64,000 nt of DNA, taken from Microbacterium sp. C5A9 (GTDB taxonomy: Bacteria; Actinomycetota; Actinomycetes; Actinomycetales; Microbacteriaceae). The stretch spans positions 310,001-374,000 of the forward strand of contig NZ_JABXGD010000002.1 in assembly GCF_022627955.1 (NCBI RefSeq), read 5' to 3'. Numbering within the stretch: the first letter of the stretch is position 1; the number at the start of each line of letters is the position of its first letter. Made by a program: the position numbers and the translations under genes. A model generated the notes under the pieces. It searched no databases. It saw only the letters and a list, made by a program, of their open reading frames with translations, and had not been told where the DNA came from. This document shows, piece by piece, positions 60,439 to 64,000 of the stretch.

Positions 60439-60444
60439 ACCATA
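60439..60444 (-). promoter_or_regulatory. -10 element of glgX (leaderless geometry)
   Basis: TATGGT on the minus strand is followed by exactly 6 nt and the ATG at 60432. The 94-bp gap upstream is shared with the divergent cysteine desulfurase gene. Confidence 0.55.
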
Positions 60445-60526
60445 GGGGTCTGCGCTCTGGTCCCAGACCACGTCGCACTCAGTTCCACGCGCACCTCGGA
60501 GCCGGGAAATGGGGGAGAGTGGAAGG

Positions 60527-61702
60527 ATGCAGCACTATCTCGATCACGCCGCCACGACGCCGATGCGTCCTGAGGCCCGCGAGGCGTGGCTGGAGGCGAG
60601 TGCGATCGTCGGAAACGCGTCGTCGACGCACGGCGCAGGACAGGACGCCCGGCGACTGCTCGAGGAGTCTCGTGAGCGCTCTGCCGCTGTGCTCGGGTGC
60701 GATCCCATCGAGGTCGTCTTCACCTCCGGCGGGACCGAATCCATCAACCTCGCGCTGCAGGGCCTCTGGCAGGCGCGGCCTGCGGGGACGGATGCGATCG
60801 TGATGCCGGACGCCGAGCACCACGCGACGATGGACACGGTCGAGGCGCTCGTCGCGGCCGGAGCGGTGCTGCGTGCTGTTCCGGTATTTCGCACGGCGGC
60901 GATCGACGAGCGACAGTTCGCCGCACAACTTCCCGGTGCGGCGCTGGCCACCGCGCTGGTCGCCAACAACGAGGCGGGCACGGTCAACGATGCGGCGGCG
61001 CTGGCGGCCGCCTCGGCATCGGCGGCCGTCCCGCTGCACCTCGACGCGGTGTCCGCGCTCGGTCACCTGCCGCTGTCGTTCCGCACGCTGAGAGCCGATG
61101 CCCCGGACGCGGTCGGGCTGGTCGCGATGAGCGTCGCGGGGCACAAGGTCGGCGCCCCCGTCGGTGTCGGCGCTCTGGTCACCGCTCGCACCGCTCGCCT
61201 TGCTGCGATTCTTCGCGGAGGCGCGCAGCAGCGGGGCCTGAGGGCGGGAACCCAGGACGTCTCCGGTGCGGCCGCGTTCGCGACGGCGCTGGAACTCGCC
61301 GACGCGGAACGGGAGGCGGAGGGCACCCGACTGAGTGCGATGCGCGATCGGCTCATCGACGGCATCCTGGCCCGTGTTCCGACCGCCGAGGTCCTGGGCG
61401 ACCGCATCGAGAGGCTCCCCGGCAACGCGCACATCCTGTTCCCCGGTGCGGTGGGGGAGAGTCTGCTCTTCCTGCTCGACATGGCGGGAATCGCCGCGTC
61501 GACCGGATCCGCGTGCCAGGCGGGGGTCGCGGAGCCGTCGCATGTGGTCATGGCGATGGGACGCAGCGAGCAGGATGCGCGCAGCGTGCTGCGGTTCTCG
61601 CTCGGACGCACATCCACCGAGGGAGACGTGGACGCCGTGCTCGCCACCATCGCGGACGCCTGCGCACGCGCATCCGGCTCCGGTCCAGCCGGTCGCTCGT
61701 AG
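60527..61702 (+). CDS. cysteine desulfurase (NifS/IscS type)
   Basis: This PLP enzyme takes sulfur from cysteine for thiolation or iron-sulfur clusters. The 391-residue protein begins MQHYLDHAATTPMRPE. It has FTSGGTESINLALQG, the histidine in DAEHHATMDTV, the PLP lysine in SVAGHKVGAP (about 206), and the sulfur-carrying Cys in STGSACQAG (about 329). A loop of group I type is present. It lies 9 bp before mnmA, with no iscU or suf genes in sight, so its job is probably to supply sulfur for tRNA 2-thiouridine. Confidence 0.93.
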   Translation: MQHYLDHAATTPMRPEAREAWLEASAIVGNASSTHGAGQDARRLLEESRERSAAVLGCDPIEVVFTSGGTESINLALQGLWQARPAGTDAIVMPDAEHHATMDTVEALVAAGAVLRAVPVFRTAAIDERQFAAQLPGAALATALVANNEAGTVNDAAALAAASASAAVPLHLDAVSALGHLPLSFRTLRADAPDAVGLVAMSVAGHKVGAPVGVGALVTARTARLAAILRGGAQQRGLRAGTQDVSGAAAFATALELADAEREAEGTRLSAMRDRLIDGILARVPTAEVLGDRIERLPGNAHILFPGAVGESLLFLLDMAGIAASTGSACQAGVAEPSHVVMAMGRSEQDARSVLRFSLGRTSTEGDVDAVLATIADACARASGSGPAGRS

Positions 61703-61705
61703 ACT
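61700..61705 (+). promoter_or_regulatory. -10 element of mnmA (leaderless geometry)
   Basis: TAGACT overlaps the last codons of the cysteine desulfurase gene and is followed by exactly 6 nt and the mnmA ATG at 61712, so mnmA may have its own leaderless transcript as well as reading from upstream. Confidence 0.5.
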
Positions 61706-61711
61706 GGATGC

Positions 61712-62809
61712 ATGAGGATTCTTGCGGCCATGAGCGGTGGAGTGGACTCCGCCGTGGCGGCGGCGCGGGCGGTCGATGCCGGACACGACGTCGTCGGAGT
61801 GCATCTCGCGCTCTCCCGGGCGGGCGGGACCCTGCGCACCGGGAGCCGCGGGTGCTGCACGATCGAGGACGCCCTCGACGCGCGTCGGGCCGCCGACCTG
61901 CTGGGCATCCCGTTCTACGTCTGGGACTTCTCCGAGCGCTTCCGTGAAGACGTGATCGCCGACTTCGTCTCGGAGTACCAGGCGGGGCGCACCCCGAACC
62001 CCTGCATGCGGTGCAACGAGAAGATCAAGTTCGCGGCGCTGCTCGAGCGTGCCATCGAACTCGGCTTCGACGCCGTGTGCACAGGGCACTACGCGACGCT
62101 GATCCCCACGGATGCGGGACTCGAGCTGCACCGGGCCGCTGACAACGCGAAGGATCAGTCCTACGTCCTCGGCGTGCTGACGGCCGAGCAGCTGGCGCAC
62201 ACGTACTTCCCGCTCGGCACGACCCCGTCGAAGGCGGTCGTCAGGGCCGAGGCGGCAGAGCGAGGGCTGACCGTCGCCCAGAAGCCCGACAGCCACGACA
62301 TCTGCTTCATCCCCGACGGCGACACCCGCGGCTGGCTGGCGGAGAAGGTCGGCACGGCCACCGGCGAGATCCTCGATCGCACGGGGGAGGTCGTCGGCTC
62401 GCACGAGGGTGCGCACGCGTTCACGGTGGGTCAGCGTCGCGGACTCAAGCTGGGCGTCCCTGCGGCGGACGGCAAGCCCCGCTTCGTGCTGGAGGTGCGC
62501 CCGGTCTCCAACACGGTCATCGTCGGTCCGAAGGAGGCGCTCGCGATCCGCGAGATCTCCGGCGAGCGGTTCAGCTGGGCCGGGGCCGCCCCCGTGGAGT
62601 CCGAGTTCGACTGCGAGGTGCAGATCCGCGCGCATGCCGAGCCTGAGGCCGCCCGGGCGTTCGTCTCGTCTGACGGTGTGCGAGTCGTGCCGGAACAGCC
62701 TCTGAACGGCGTCGCCCCCGGGCAGACCGCCGTGCTCTATGTGGGTACCCGCGTGCTCGGTCAGTTCACGATCGATCGCACGGTCTCGGCCGTTCCCGTC
62801 GACGCGTAG
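61712..62809 (+). CDS. mnmA: tRNA-specific 2-thiouridylase
   Basis: MnmA makes the 2-thio group on wobble uridine 34 of Lys, Glu and Gln tRNAs. The 365-residue protein has the PP-loop SGGVDS (8-13), the first catalytic Cys in [14 protein letters not shown] and the second in [13 protein letters not shown]. It also has the [11 protein letters not shown] segment and a C-terminal beta-barrel ([12 protein letters not shown]). It takes sulfur from the neighbouring cysteine desulfurase by analogy with IscS. Confidence 0.95.
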   Translation: MRILAAMSGGVDSAVAAARAVDAGHDVVGVHLALSRAGGTLRTGSRGCCTIEDALDARRAADLLGIPFYVWDFSERFREDVIADFVSEYQAGRTPNPCMRCNEKIKFAALLERAIELGFDAVCTGHYATLIPTDAGLELHRAADNAKDQSYVLGVLTAEQLAHTYFPLGTTPSKAVVRAEAAERGLTVAQKPDSHDICFIPDGDTRGWLAEKVGTATGEILDRTGEVVGSHEGAHAFTVGQRRGLKLGVPAADGKPRFVLEVRPVSNTVIVGPKEALAIREISGERFSWAGAAPVESEFDCEVQIRAHAEPEAARAFVSSDGVRVVPEQPLNGVAPGQTAVLYVGTRVLGQFTIDRTVSAVPVDA

Positions 62810-62839
62810 CGCCTGCGTCGCGATGTCGGTGCCCGCTCG

Positions 62840-64000
<1,161 letters not shown>

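Noticed and set aside
58186..60573. Open frame of about 795 codons on the plus strand opposite glgX
   Set aside because: Same reason: antisense shadow of glgX, with composition typical of such frames and no plausible start or ribosome-binding site.

Overview
The window reads as the chromosome of a high-GC actinobacterium, most likely a Microbacteriaceae member close to Microbacterium. Support comes from the strong G/C bias at third codon positions, frequent GTG starts, and actinobacterial families such as DUF3515, DUF2469, DUF177 next to rpmF, GlgE, and the ordered smc/ftsY/ffh/rpsP/rimM/trmD/rplS/lepB/rnhB backbone. It is almost entirely housekeeping sequence. No tRNA, rRNA, IS element, prophage or CRISPR array was seen. 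I found 64 supportable coding sequences; the first (ddl) and last (ligA) are cut by the window edges.

Layout. 1-8.3 kb: ddl, a DUF3515 lipoprotein, thiL, rsmD, recG, coaD, DUF177-rpmF-rnc-mutM. 8.3-13.2 kb: an FtsX-type ABC exporter and an accessory operon with a possible leader peptide, a 92-aa unknown protein and two paralogous double-GNAT proteins. 13.4-23.0 kb: smc, an alpha/beta hydrolase, ftsY, DUF2004, lipA-lipB, a TetR regulator, ffh. 23.0-31.3 kb: a metabolic block (EamA exporter, LysR regulator, glycerol operon glpD-glpF-glpK with a divergent SorC-type regulator, YbdK-type carboxylate-amine ligase) lying between ffh and rpsP. 31.5-42.3 kb: rpsP-khpA-rimM-trmD, a methyltransferase, map, rplS, lepB-rnhB, DUF2469, yraN-yifB-dprA-xerC. 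42.3-48.9 kb: an M23-like protein, rpsB-tsf, pyrH-frr-cdsA, a DivIVA-repeat protein, a lytic-transglycosylase-like protein. 48.9-54.0 kb: a small zinc-site protein, a hydrolase, an AI-2E family permease, a large envelope protein and a YbbN-like thioredoxin. 54.0-60.4 kb: glgB, glgE and glgX. 60.5-64.0 kb: cysteine desulfurase, mnmA and the start of ligA.

Regulatory architecture. Fourteen genes share one geometry: a TANNNT -10 hexamer, exactly six bases, then ATG or GTG. This is the layout of leaderless transcripts, and it also helps fix several starts (glgE, glgX, DUF177). One such promoter, between the DUF3515 gene and thiL, appears bidirectional, with two -10 hexamers sharing one TA step. 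Operons with internal genes use 4-bp ATGA/GTGA overlaps. Clear hairpin terminators follow rplS, tsf and glpK.

The best candidate for something undescribed is the 10.4-13.3 kb operon. Its promoter has a palindrome between -35 and -10. It is followed by a 34-codon ORF with a perfect Shine-Dalgarno sequence, about 250 nt of hairpin-rich untranslated sequence, a 92-aa unknown protein and two tandem-GNAT proteins. Other notable points are an M23-like protein that keeps its zinc ligands but lacks both usual catalytic histidines, and a 654-aa envelope protein with a second start and lipoprotein signal inside it.
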